Positions 6,989 to 14,494 of a stretch of 33,838 bases of DNA are shown here, in pieces. Source of the stretch: Saprospiraceae bacterium. Lineage in GTDB: Bacteria > Bacteroidota > Bacteroidia > Chitinophagales > Saprospiraceae. How positions within the stretch are numbered: the first letter of the stretch is position 1; each line of letters opens with the position of its first letter. The notes beneath the pieces are model-generated. The model did no database searches and was not told the DNA's origin. It saw only the letters and a list, made by a program, of their open reading frames with translations. The stretch is from NCBI GenBank assembly GCA_007121335.1, contig SKLY01000048.1, forward strand, positions 1 through 33,838, read 5' to 3'. Both the position numbers and the translations under genes were made by a program.

Positions 6989-8440
6989 TTATTGAGGAGA
7001 TATGTCGGGAGTTTGCTCAATTTGTTGATAGAGTTCCTGGTCAGTCATCTCCTTGGATTCACCCAGCCAAAACTCCATATTGGGACATTCGTTGTAAAGT
7101 TTGTCAACCCTAATGAAAGTTTCTCCCAGCTTCTCCAAAAGCCATTCATTGAAATGCTGAGCCCTTTTGTACTCAGTAGCCAGGTCTTTGATTTTGGTGT
7201 AATCCTGTTGCAAATTGGCTCTGTGTGGCCGGGTTCTGGAGATTAGTTTGAAGATTTTATACTCGGTTTCGCCTCCTCTTTCTGAAAATTCTATCACCTC
7301 GGATATCTCACCTACCTGCAAATCAATCACTGCAAAATAAACATCGGGATCGAGTTGTCCAACTTCGAAAAAGGTATTTCCCGTCGCTGGATTGACCTTG
7401 CGTCCACCGTTGTTATAAGATTGTACTTTTTCACTTCCAAATCGCCTCACAGCCCGGTCAAAAGGAATAGAGTCCGTAATTATTTGATTCCTAATGCTGT
7501 CGAGCCCATTTCTAGCCAATTCCCGGTCTTGCGGGGTTATGCGAGGCGTGACCAGGATGTGTCGTGCATTGATGCTGTTCCCTCTCCTTTCCAGCAGCTC
7601 AATGATGTGATAACCAAACTCGGTTTCAACAGGGTCGGAAATTTCTCCCGGCTCCAGATTGAATACTGTGGCCTCGAATTCCGGTACGAAGGTGCCTCGT
7701 CTCTGCCATCCTAGATTTCCTCCCTGACGGCCGGACCCCGGATCATCTGAGTATCTGATTGCCAGGGTTTCGAAGCTCTCTTCCTGCCTTATTATTTTAT
7801 CCCTAATTTCAGTGATTTTATTGAGGGCTTGTTCCCTTTCTTCATGACTGGCTTCGGGTATTTTTACCAGTTCTGCTATTTGCACCTCAGCATTGTAAAA
7901 AGGAAGGCTGTCCCGTGGTATGCTGTTAAAAAAATCAACTACCTGCGATGGTGTTGCCTCTATATCTCGAGTGATTCTTGCTTGCATTCTCTCTGCGAGG
8001 AGTTGGTTTCTAAGTGGCTTTCGCTGATCCTCCTTCACCTGCTCAATGGTCATTCCGTAAAAGTCCTCAAAGGCTGCGACATCCCCTCCCATTTGTTGGA
8101 CAATTCGGTCGATCCTGGCTTCAATCTGCATGTCCACTTCCTCCATCGGTACGATTACGGAGTCTAAAATTGCGTGATGTACCAAAAGGTTTTGGGCCAG
8201 GGCATTCTCCAAAACTTCACACCGCGTACCTACCGGATCTACCTCATTTGGAAAATTTTCCTGAAGGTATTGATATTGTTGTTCGACTTCTGAAAGCAGG
8301 ATAAATTCACCGCCAACCTGGGCAATGACCCTGTCAAGGAGTTTTTTATCCTGAGCCTGGAGTCCTGTTGAAAAGCAAAATGCTGTGGCAATCAGAGCAG
8401 TTGCTATTGTTATAGGGAAAATGTTCAAAAGCCTTATCAT
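6989..8440 (-). CDS. Periplasmic peptidyl-prolyl isomerase, SurA-like, two parvulin domains
   Basis: A 483-aa protein with a signal peptide (cleavage likely after GLQAQ, about residue 30), a SurA N-terminal chaperone region (about 31-180), and a well-conserved parvulin domain (about 185-285; FETLAIRYSDDPGSGRQGG, GNLGW, FGYHIIELLERR). A second, more divergent parvulin-like domain follows (about 291-395; NARHILV) in which the usual SDD motif is replaced. SurA-type proteins help outer-membrane proteins fold in the periplasm. It is the last gene of a three-gene overlapping set: its ATG overlaps the stop of the preceding gene by four bases (8437-8440). I did not use the symbol surA because several paralogues are adjacent and orthology is not settled. 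Confidence 0.9.
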   Translation of the reverse strand: MIRLLNIFPITIATALIATAFCFSTGLQAQDKKLLDRVIAQVGGEFILLSEVEQQYQYLQENFPNEVDPVGTRCEVLENALAQNLLVHHAILDSVIVPMEEVDMQIEARIDRIVQQMGGDVAAFEDFYGMTIEQVKEDQRKPLRNQLLAERMQARITRDIEATPSQVVDFFNSIPRDSLPFYNAEVQIAELVKIPEASHEEREQALNKITEIRDKIIRQEESFETLAIRYSDDPGSGRQGGNLGWQRRGTFVPEFEATVFNLEPGEISDPVETEFGYHIIELLERRGNSINARHILVTPRITPQDRELARNGLDSIRNQIITDSIPFDRAVRRFGSEKVQSYNNGGRKVNPATGNTFFEVGQLDPDVYFAVIDLQVGEISEVIEFSERGGETEYKIFKLISRTRPHRANLQQDYTKIKDLATEYKRAQHFNEWLLEKLGETFIRVDKLYNECPNMEFWLGESKEMTDQELYQQIEQTPDISPQ

Positions 8441-9330
8441 TGATAGTGTATTTTTATGTTGTTATTGCGCATTTCTCGCTGGTAGAGGTCATTTCTGATT
8501 CTCGAGGTCAATTCATTGCGCCTTTCCATTAAAATAAGTTGGCGCACATGGTCTTCAACCCGCTGCAAAGGGAGTGGTTCTCCCTCTTCGACTACCTCCA
8601 GGACCTTGAGAAAAAAACGCCGATTTTCACTCACATAGGAAAACTCATAGCCGGGGATAATATTTTCCACACTTATTTCTTTATTCGTCAAGAGGGAAAA
8701 TTCTCTGTATGAATACCATTTAGAGGGGTTCATAATCCATAGCCCCTGTGCTTCATCCACCTTCTCTTCCAGCTCTCTCTTTGAAAGATCCAGATCGTAA
8801 ATTTGATTTCTTAACTCCCAAATATTGCCTCTACCTTCAGGTAGTTTAACCAATCTTGCTTTGAGGTGTAGCTCAGGGGCTAGAAATTGCTCGGTATTGT
8901 TTTCGTGAAATCTGCGCTTTTGAACAGCTGTGATGGCAGTATCTAGTTTTTCGGTAACCAATCTCGATTCGAGTTCGTGGCGCAAAAGTGCTGCCCGGTA
9001 CTTCTCCACCTTTCTATCTATAGATGGTGTGTCCTCAAAATTTTTTTCTGCTTCCAGCAAAAATGCCTGATCTCTGACCCAATTTTCAATAGCCGGTTTT
9101 ATCACCTTACTGGTGTCGTCATCCGGACCGACAATTCTGAGGAGGTGATCTAGGTCACTTTTATACAACTTCTTGTCACCAACCTCAGCAAGCAATTCAC
9201 CGCGATTGGTGATTTGGGCGTTGTTGTCACAGGAAGTAACGGTAAAAGAAACAGCCAAAATCAGGGCAATGGCTTTTAGTATTGAGCCTGAAATCCCGGT
9301 CCTTTCAGTCTTTTTTCGAACTATTTCCAT
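8437..9330 (-). CDS. Lipoprotein related to the SurA/PpiC chaperone family, parvulin domain degenerate or absent
   Basis: A 297-aa protein with a basic N-region, a hydrophobic stretch and the lipobox VTSC (C34), so it is probably a lipoprotein. The next segment (LLAEVGDKKLYKSDLDHLL) has the start pattern of SurA/PpiD N-terminal domains. After the helical region the typical parvulin motifs (HILV, SDD, GGxLGW, GYH) cannot be seen; instead there is a compact domain ending LQRVEDHVRQLILMERRNEL. I infer a chaperone-only member that works with its two neighbours. It overlaps the upstream gene by 10 bases (9321-9330) and the downstream gene by four, so the three are made together. Confidence 0.75.
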   Translation of the reverse strand: MEIVRKKTERTGISGSILKAIALILAVSFTVTSCDNNAQITNRGELLAEVGDKKLYKSDLDHLLRIVGPDDDTSKVIKPAIENWVRDQAFLLEAEKNFEDTPSIDRKVEKYRAALLRHELESRLVTEKLDTAITAVQKRRFHENNTEQFLAPELHLKARLVKLPEGRGNIWELRNQIYDLDLSKRELEEKVDEAQGLWIMNPSKWYSYREFSLLTNKEISVENIIPGYEFSYVSENRRFFLKVLEVVEEGEPLPLQRVEDHVRQLILMERRNELTSRIRNDLYQREMRNNNIKIHYQ

Positions 9331-11288
9331 TTCTTCATTACCCTTTCCACTACTTCTCTATCCAGCTCTATCGTATATTTATCCTTTAAATCTGCCATCC
9401 ATTCCTTCTCCAACTTATCCTGGTAGTCAGCGATGACAAATCCGCGAGCCTCTTCCAACTTTCTTTGGCGGGGAGGAATGATGGATTCGACCTTAGAAAA
9501 TGTAAAACTATCCTCTCCTGTCGGAGTTAACTCCGTTTTACTGCCAACACTCATCTCCAATTCATCGGGCATATTCCTCACGTCCAGGGTGTCGATTTGA
9601 GTGGTTACTTCCATACCTCTCCGTCCATCAAACCTTGATACTACTGTGGAATGATGGTTGTCTTCAGCAAAAGAATACATTCGCTCACTCAGCCGCTGGT
9701 TTGCGTTTTCCATGAAAAAAGTTACGACCTCAGCCGTCTCTCGCGTCATATAATTGTGAGCATTTTCCTCGTAAAATTGCCGGAGGCCTTCTTCATCTTC
9801 GGAAGCCCGGTCCCACACTTTTCTCCTGGTAAGCTCGAACAATAGAATCCCCTCTTCATACTCCCGCATTAGGGCTCTGAATTCGGGGTAAGTGTCCTCG
9901 AGTATAGATTCCTGGTAGCTTATTGCGGCATCTCCTGAAAATTCTTTGTAAAGCTTTCTGACCGCATAATCCAAATCTGTTTCGCGGCTCATCCTGAGGC
10001 GCATTCTGGTGTTTCGCCTCAGATTTTCTGCAAATTCAGCAAGTTTATATTCCCTCCCTCCAATTGTGAAAAGGATATCGTCCTCAAGGTCCTCAGGGAC
10101 TCTCCACCGGTAAGAGAAAAAATCCTCATCCAGGGTGGCTATAAAGTCGGTGAGGAGATCCTCATTTCTCTCGTATTTAGCCTCCTCTTTGATTCTCTCA
10201 ATAAGTGCCTGCATGGCGATGTCCTTTCTGTCCGAATCTTCGAGTTGCTGCTCCAAAAGCGGTTTCATTTTTTCAAAATCACTCAGTGGTCTTTTGCTAA
10301 TACGCTGAATAATGTGATATCCGACCCTGGTCTCTACTGGCCCGGTGTATGCGCCATCCTCCGGTATGGAAAAAGCTGCATCTTCAAATGATCTCTCAAA
10401 CAAATTTATTCCCGCAAAGCCAACATACCCTCCTCTGTTGGCTGTAGCAGCATCCTCAGAATGGCGCTGTGCCACTTCCCTAAAAGATTTTCCACCTTCC
10501 AATTCCTCCAGAACAGTCTCGACTTTTTCCTCCGGGGATGGCCCGGCACTTTCATCGGTAGCAAAGCGAATGAGTATGTGGGCCAGTTCGACCTCTCCTC
10601 GAGCAGTACGGCGATCGTTTACACGGATTACATGGTAACCCATGTTGCTTCTGACGGGTTTGCTGAATTCTCCCACTTCGGTCTTGTAAACCGCTGTTTC
10701 AAATTCATAAAAGCCATCAGGTAAAGGAGCGGTCAGGTACCCAATGTTCCCCCCATTTTGTCGAGCAGAGGGATCGTCTGAATGGACACGGGCAACTTCA
10801 CTGAAAGATTCCGCCCCCATTAATTTTTCCCTTAATCTATTTGCTTCCTCATAAGCAGCCTGGGCGGTGGAGTCATCGGCTCCAGCTTCAACTTCAACCA
10901 ACAGGTGACTGACATTGATGTCATACTGCTTCCGCTCAAACAGTTCCTCTACCAGTCTCTTCATGACCTCCCGGTTCATGAGAAAGGATTTGGAGAGTTG
11001 TCTGCGATAACCTTCCAACTCCTCCCTGAGAGTGGGAAGGGTATCGAGCTCTATCTCTCTGGCTCGGTGTACTTTCAGTTTGAAGTTGACGTACATGTCC
11101 AGGTAGTTCCTGGCATCTTCCACATCCGCTTGAAATCCCTCTGGATTGTTTTTATTGAAAATGTACAAAAACTCATCCACAGTGACTTCTGTGTCATCAA
11201 TAGTGAACAAAACATCACTCCCGTCTTGCGGAAAAAGCTGAACCAGCAAGAACATTTTTATACAAACTATAATCGACGCTATCTTCAT
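9321..11288 (-). CDS. Periplasmic peptidyl-prolyl isomerase with tandem parvulin domains, PpiD/SurA-like
   Basis: A 655-aa protein with a hydrophobic signal (residues 1-20), a helical N-terminal chaperone region and two parvulin domains. Domain 1 is about residues 126-226 (NVSHLLVEVE, HSDDPSARQNGGNIGYL, NMGYHVIRV). Domain 2 is about 234-335 (ELAHILIRF, HSEDAATANRGGYVGF, RVGYHIIQRI). A long helical C-terminal half follows that is rich in Glu and Arg and has no domain I recognise. It probably catalyses proline isomerisation and holds unfolded outer-membrane or secreted proteins. It is the first gene of the three-gene set and is preceded by a consensus promoter at 11582-11612, leaving a leader of about 290 bases. 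Confidence 0.9.
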   Translation of the reverse strand: MKIASIIVCIKMFLLVQLFPQDGSDVLFTIDDTEVTVDEFLYIFNKNNPEGFQADVEDARNYLDMYVNFKLKVHRAREIELDTLPTLREELEGYRRQLSKSFLMNREVMKRLVEELFERKQYDINVSHLLVEVEAGADDSTAQAAYEEANRLREKLMGAESFSEVARVHSDDPSARQNGGNIGYLTAPLPDGFYEFETAVYKTEVGEFSKPVRSNMGYHVIRVNDRRTARGEVELAHILIRFATDESAGPSPEEKVETVLEELEGGKSFREVAQRHSEDAATANRGGYVGFAGINLFERSFEDAAFSIPEDGAYTGPVETRVGYHIIQRISKRPLSDFEKMKPLLEQQLEDSDRKDIAMQALIERIKEEAKYERNEDLLTDFIATLDEDFFSYRWRVPEDLEDDILFTIGGREYKLAEFAENLRRNTRMRLRMSRETDLDYAVRKLYKEFSGDAAISYQESILEDTYPEFRALMREYEEGILLFELTRRKVWDRASEDEEGLRQFYEENAHNYMTRETAEVVTFFMENANQRLSERMYSFAEDNHHSTVVSRFDGRRGMEVTTQIDTLDVRNMPDELEMSVGSKTELTPTGEDSFTFSKVESIIPPRQRKLEEARGFVIADYQDKLEKEWMADLKDKYTIELDREVVERVMKKWK

Positions 11289-11581
11289 TCTAATACGTTA
11301 TCTGTTTTGATTTCATTAACTGTCCACCGGTCTTGTAAATTATTTCTAAAGACCTATTACACATTTCAAATCGCTCATTTTCCTTCAAAAGCTTTTTCCA
11401 ATGGTTGTTGATGTCCCCTATTTTGATCTGCCGAATAACCGGGATCGCAACTGGAATGCCTGACTAATTCATAACGAACATCCCGGCCAAGAACTTTTCT
11501 GAAAAACCGTATTCATGTTTTGAAACCCTGATTTTTCGATAAAAGAGACCTTTATGGATTTACGGGTTTTTAAATCGGTTG
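11289..11581 (-). other. Long 5' leader of the isomerase/chaperone operon
   Basis: About 290 bases lie between the promoter box and the first ATG of the three-gene operon. On the minus strand I find only very short ORFs (for example 14 codons starting at 11516) and no riboswitch class that I recognise. The length leaves room for a regulatory leader, but no convincing structure is visible by eye. Confidence 0.4.
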
Positions 11582-11612
11582 CAAAAATAATAGAATTTAG
11601 CAACTTTGGCAA
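11582..11612 (-). promoter_or_regulatory. Consensus Bacteroidota promoter of the isomerase/chaperone operon
   Basis: Read on the minus strand: TTG (11612-11610), a 20-base spacer, then TATTTTTG (11589-11582) followed by C. This is a full match to the TTG-N19-21-TAnnTTTG promoter of this phylum. It lies 84 bases beyond the purD stop, so the operon can be expressed independently of purD. Confidence 0.7.
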
Positions 11613-11695
11613 TCCCACTGCATCCTACTTTGGTGCGCGGTTTGTCACCGTATTTTTTATATCATTAATTTCTATCAGGCAATTGCTCTGATTCA

Positions 11696-12967
11696 TTAAT
11701 TCAGGATGTCTTTACCTATATCTTTTCGATAGGTGATGCCTTCATAGCAGATTTTATTCATGTTTTCGTAAGACTTTGCCACAGCCTCTTCTGGTTTTTT
11801 TGCCAGTGAACTTATGGCCAGTACGCGGCCACCGTTGGTCATAATCTGTTTACCCTCCATCTTTGTTCCTGCGTGAAATACATAACTGTCTGAAATGTCC
11901 TCCAATCCGGAAATTGGCTTCCCCTTTTCGACCGACCCGGGATAACCTTCTGAGGCAGCGATAACTGCAGCCGAAGAATTGGGTGAAATTTGCATCTCTG
12001 GACCAGGTTTACCATCGATTACCGAGATGATATGACTGACAAGGTCAGAATCAATGCGTGGCAGGATTGCCTGAGTTTCAGGGTCGCCCAGTCTGCAATT
12101 GTACTCAATGACTTTTGGCGCACCTCTGTGATTGATCAAGCCGAAAAAGATGAATCCGCAATAGGGGATTTTCTCCTTTTGCAAGCCCACCAGTGTGGGT
12201 TCAACTATCTCCTTTATAAGCCGCTCTTTGAGTTCGCCCTTGAAAAATGGGACGGGAGAAATAGACCCCATTCCACCAGTATTGGGGCCGGTGTCGCCCT
12301 CGCCTATGCGCTTGTAATCTTTGGCTTCCGGGAGCAACTGATAGTTTATACCATCGGTCAGAATAAAAACAGAGAATTCAGTCCCATCGAGAAACTCCTC
12401 TACGACCACTTTTTTCGAGGCTGCGCCAAATTGCCCTTCCAGCATTTCAGACAGGGACTTTTTGGCCTCTGCGGTGTTTTCCGAGATAATTACTCCTTTA
12501 CCCGCAGCCAAACCATCCGCTTTGAGCACATACGGTCCCGGGTAACTTTCCAGGTATCTGATTCCCTCCTCGAGATTGTCCAGTGTGAACTCCCTGTATT
12601 GGGCTGTAGGTATTTGATATTTAAACATAAATTCCTTGGCAAAACTCTTGCTTCCCTCTAGACGGGCACCCGATTTTCCCGGTCCCAGTATTCTTACTTC
12701 ATTCAATTCCTGAAATGCCTGAAGTTGATCTGCGAGACCTTCAGCCAGTGGTGCTTCAGGACCGATAATAACCAGACCTATGTTCTCTTTAACAATAAAA
12801 TTTCTTATGGCTTTGGCATCTTTTAAGGGCAGATCGACATTTTTTGCAGTCATTTCAGTGCCCGCATTGCCGGGACTAACCCACACGTTTTCAACGATTT
12901 TGCTATGTTGAACTTTGGTGCAAAGAGCGTGTTCTCTTCCACCGCTGCCAAGTATCAATACGTCCAT
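11696..12967 (-). CDS. purD: Phosphoribosylamine-glycine ligase (GAR synthetase)
   Basis: Second step of de novo purine synthesis: 5-phosphoribosylamine + glycine + ATP gives GAR. The 423-aa length fits the family. Visible motifs are the N-terminal VLILGSGGREHALCTK, the NAGT loop (residues 34-37), the ATP-grasp segment PYVLKADGLAAGKGVII (around residue 145), NTGGMGSISPVPF and the Mg/ATP site EYNCRLGDPETQAILPRI. The gene stands alone, transcribed towards the isomerase operon. A near-consensus -7 box (TATCTTTA, minus strand, 12988-12981) lies 14 bases before the ATG, but without a well-spaced -33 element. purC is at 19013 on the other strand, so the pur genes are scattered here. Confidence 0.97.
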   Translation of the reverse strand: MDVLILGSGGREHALCTKVQHSKIVENVWVSPGNAGTEMTAKNVDLPLKDAKAIRNFIVKENIGLVIIGPEAPLAEGLADQLQAFQELNEVRILGPGKSGARLEGSKSFAKEFMFKYQIPTAQYREFTLDNLEEGIRYLESYPGPYVLKADGLAAGKGVIISENTAEAKKSLSEMLEGQFGAASKKVVVEEFLDGTEFSVFILTDGINYQLLPEAKDYKRIGEGDTGPNTGGMGSISPVPFFKGELKERLIKEIVEPTLVGLQKEKIPYCGFIFFGLINHRGAPKVIEYNCRLGDPETQAILPRIDSDLVSHIISVIDGKPGPEMQISPNSSAAVIAASEGYPGSVEKGKPISGLEDISDSYVFHAGTKMEGKQIMTNGGRVLAISSLAKKPEEAVAKSYENMNKICYEGITYRKDIGKDILN

Positions 12968-13274
12968 ATTATTTTTTGCGTAAAGATAAGGCTATGCAGA
13001 TAGAAGACGTGGACAAAAGGGTGTTTAATTCTCCGGTTTTTCTAACCCAATCAGGTTTCTCATATCTCAACAACGGCAAACCTTCGTTCTATCAGTTCTC
13101 CTTGCGAGCCTCTCAGCCTCCCTCCTTTTGCCAGACTAGTTGATTTTGGTATCTTTTGGGGGAGTAATATGATTCATCCAAGATTGTTAATAAAATGTTA
13201 AATTACATTGTATTTTTGGGTGATTTTCTAAGTGTTAGTAAATTTGATTCATCTCAATCATCTAAATCAACACC
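12968..13274. other. Divergent intergenic region between purD and the Cys-rich protein gene
   Basis: 307 bases upstream of two divergent genes. It holds a near-consensus -7 box for purD (12981-12988, minus) and an exact one for the plus-strand gene (13211-13218). No ORF of interest and no inverted repeat with a T-run were seen. Confidence 0.5.
13211..13218 (+). promoter_or_regulatory. -7 promoter element before the secreted Cys-rich protein
   Basis: TATTTTTG is an exact TAnnTTTG match, 56 bases upstream of the ATG at 13275. A TTG lies 24 bases upstream (13184-13186), slightly further than usual, and a TTA at 21 bases. It probably drives the single gene at 13275. Confidence 0.5.
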
Positions 13275-13829
13275 ATGAAAAATTTACTTATTTTACTAAC
13301 ACCTATTGTTGTTCTTGTGGGATTCTTCGGATTGAGAAGTGATATGGAAAAATCATCCGTCAAATCCATTGAAACAGGCCTAAATTATACTGCGGTTGCT
13401 GATGGAGATCCAATTTTCTCATATGATAAAAATTATATTTTGGGATCTATATTCTATGATGAGGACGCTGAGATGCATGTAGTATCAGTAAATACTGAAA
13501 ATGCAAGAGCGCATCTGCGATCCAAACACGGAAGAGGTCACTCCTTTGACAGTCTAACCGTTGTCAACAATCACCTTTACCTGTATTTTAGCAAGGGAAG
13601 TAAGATTTTTGCACAGGATGTCAATCTCGGTAGTAGAGATTGGGTGAATAGTGATTTGAAATTCGGCTATGCTGAGACCCATTCATGTGATGCCGAATGT
13701 GTTAGTACCGCAATCTGCGAAAGCTGTTATTTTATGAGGGATAATGGGAGAATTTTGGGCTGCAATTGCGGCCAATCATCGATGGTATGTTGTCACACAA
13801 TTACGGCATATTCCTTTGGATACAGGTGA
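13275..13829 (+). CDS. Secreted protein of unknown function with Cys-rich C-terminal domain
   Basis: I do not recognise this gene. The 184-aa product begins with a hydrophobic signal or anchor (residues 3-19) and has a middle part rich in beta-type residues (about 36-130). It ends with a Cys-rich domain: C138-x3-C142-x5-C148-x2-C151-x11-C163-x-C165-x6-C172-C173-H174. All eight cysteines are in the last 47 residues. The spacing could bind metal ions or form four disulfides. The gene is monocistronic, has its own -7 box, sits between housekeeping genes and is more AT-rich than them by eye, which suggests a lineage-specific accessory gene. A peptide or toxin-like role is possible but unsupported. 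Confidence 0.7.
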   Translation: MKNLLILLTPIVVLVGFFGLRSDMEKSSVKSIETGLNYTAVADGDPIFSYDKNYILGSIFYDEDAEMHVVSVNTENARAHLRSKHGRGHSFDSLTVVNNHLYLYFSKGSKIFAQDVNLGSRDWVNSDLKFGYAETHSCDAECVSTAICESCYFMRDNGRILGCNCGQSSMVCCHTITAYSFGYR

Positions 13830-14022
13830 TCCCGCGCACAAGAAATCCTAATTTTTAAATTGACTTTGCTTATTTCCAGCCAGACCGATTTATATCAGGT
13901 TTAGAATTAGGCTATCGAAAACCCTTATGCACCCTGCACTTTACCGTATTCCCGGCCGGCGACCTTCGTCTTTAAGTGATTTGGCGAAAAAAAGCTCTCA
14001 ATTTGTCTAAAAAGCTTTATAA

Positions 14023-14054
14023 TTTAGGTGGTTACTTATAAAAGTGTATCTTTG
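14023..14054 (+). promoter_or_regulatory. Promoter of rpsO
   Basis: TTTA (14023-14026), a 20-base spacer and TATCTTTG (14047-14054) followed by C. The -7 half is an exact match and the -33 half differs from TTTG by one base. The start would be near 14060, giving a leader of about 48 bases before the ATG at 14109. Confidence 0.65.
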
Positions 14055-14108
14055 CACCGCTAAAACTGATCCCTGTGATCACTATTGGTAACCTTAACAA
14101 ACAAACAA

Positions 14109-14384
14109 ATGTCAGAGTACTTAACGAAAGAAGACAAGAAGAAGATTTTCGCAGAATTTGGTGGGTCAGAGACCAATACCGGTTCTGCTGAGGCGCAAAT
14201 TGCCCTTTTTACCCACAGGATAAAAGGTCTGTCCGACCACCTGAAGGTCAACAAAAATGATAATTCGAGCCGGAATACCCTGCTCACATTGGTAGGTAAG
14301 CGCCGCAGATTGCTCAAGTACCTCGCAGCCAAAGATATCGAGGCATACAGAAAACTGATTGAGAAGTTGAAAATCAGAAAGTAA
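14109..14384 (+). CDS. rpsO: 30S ribosomal protein S15
   Basis: A 91-aa protein that binds 16S rRNA early in 30S assembly. It has the conserved S15 segments TGSAEAQIALFTHRI, LSDHLKVNKND, LVGKRRRLLKYL and ends YRKLIEKLKIRK. I start it at the ATG at 14109, giving the family N-terminus MSEYLTKEDKKK; a TTG eight codons upstream stays in frame but lies in the leader. It has its own promoter and a strong terminator, and pnp follows, the same rpsO-pnp order as in many other bacteria. Confidence 0.97.
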   Translation: MSEYLTKEDKKKIFAEFGGSETNTGSAEAQIALFTHRIKGLSDHLKVNKNDNSSRNTLLTLVGKRRRLLKYLAAKDIEAYRKLIEKLKIRK

Positions 14385-14394
14385 TACTTCACTC

Positions 14395-14433
14395 AATACT
14401 CTCGTGATATCTGTCGCGGGAGTATTTTTTTTT
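14395..14433 (+). terminator. Strong intrinsic terminator after rpsO
   Basis: A 14-bp stem (14395-14408 with 14413-14426), including a few G-U pairs, closes the four-base loop ATCT and is followed by an unbroken T-run to 14433. It begins 11 bases after the rpsO stop and lies 61 bases before the pnp ATG, so pnp would be read mainly by read-through or from its own promoter. Confidence 0.88.
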
Positions 14434-14494
14434 ACAGGCCAAAAGGCTTTTCTAAAGCCCGACCGCCATTACTCACCAAATTATTTTTTCTAGC

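Noticed and set aside
11990-12661. 223-codon open frame on the plus strand
   Set aside because: It lies entirely opposite purD, whose motifs are complete; the translation has no domain pattern and looks like antisense shadow.
13927-14010. 27-codon ORF between the Cys-rich protein and rpsO
   Set aside because: Short, no start context, no pattern in the peptide; expected by chance.
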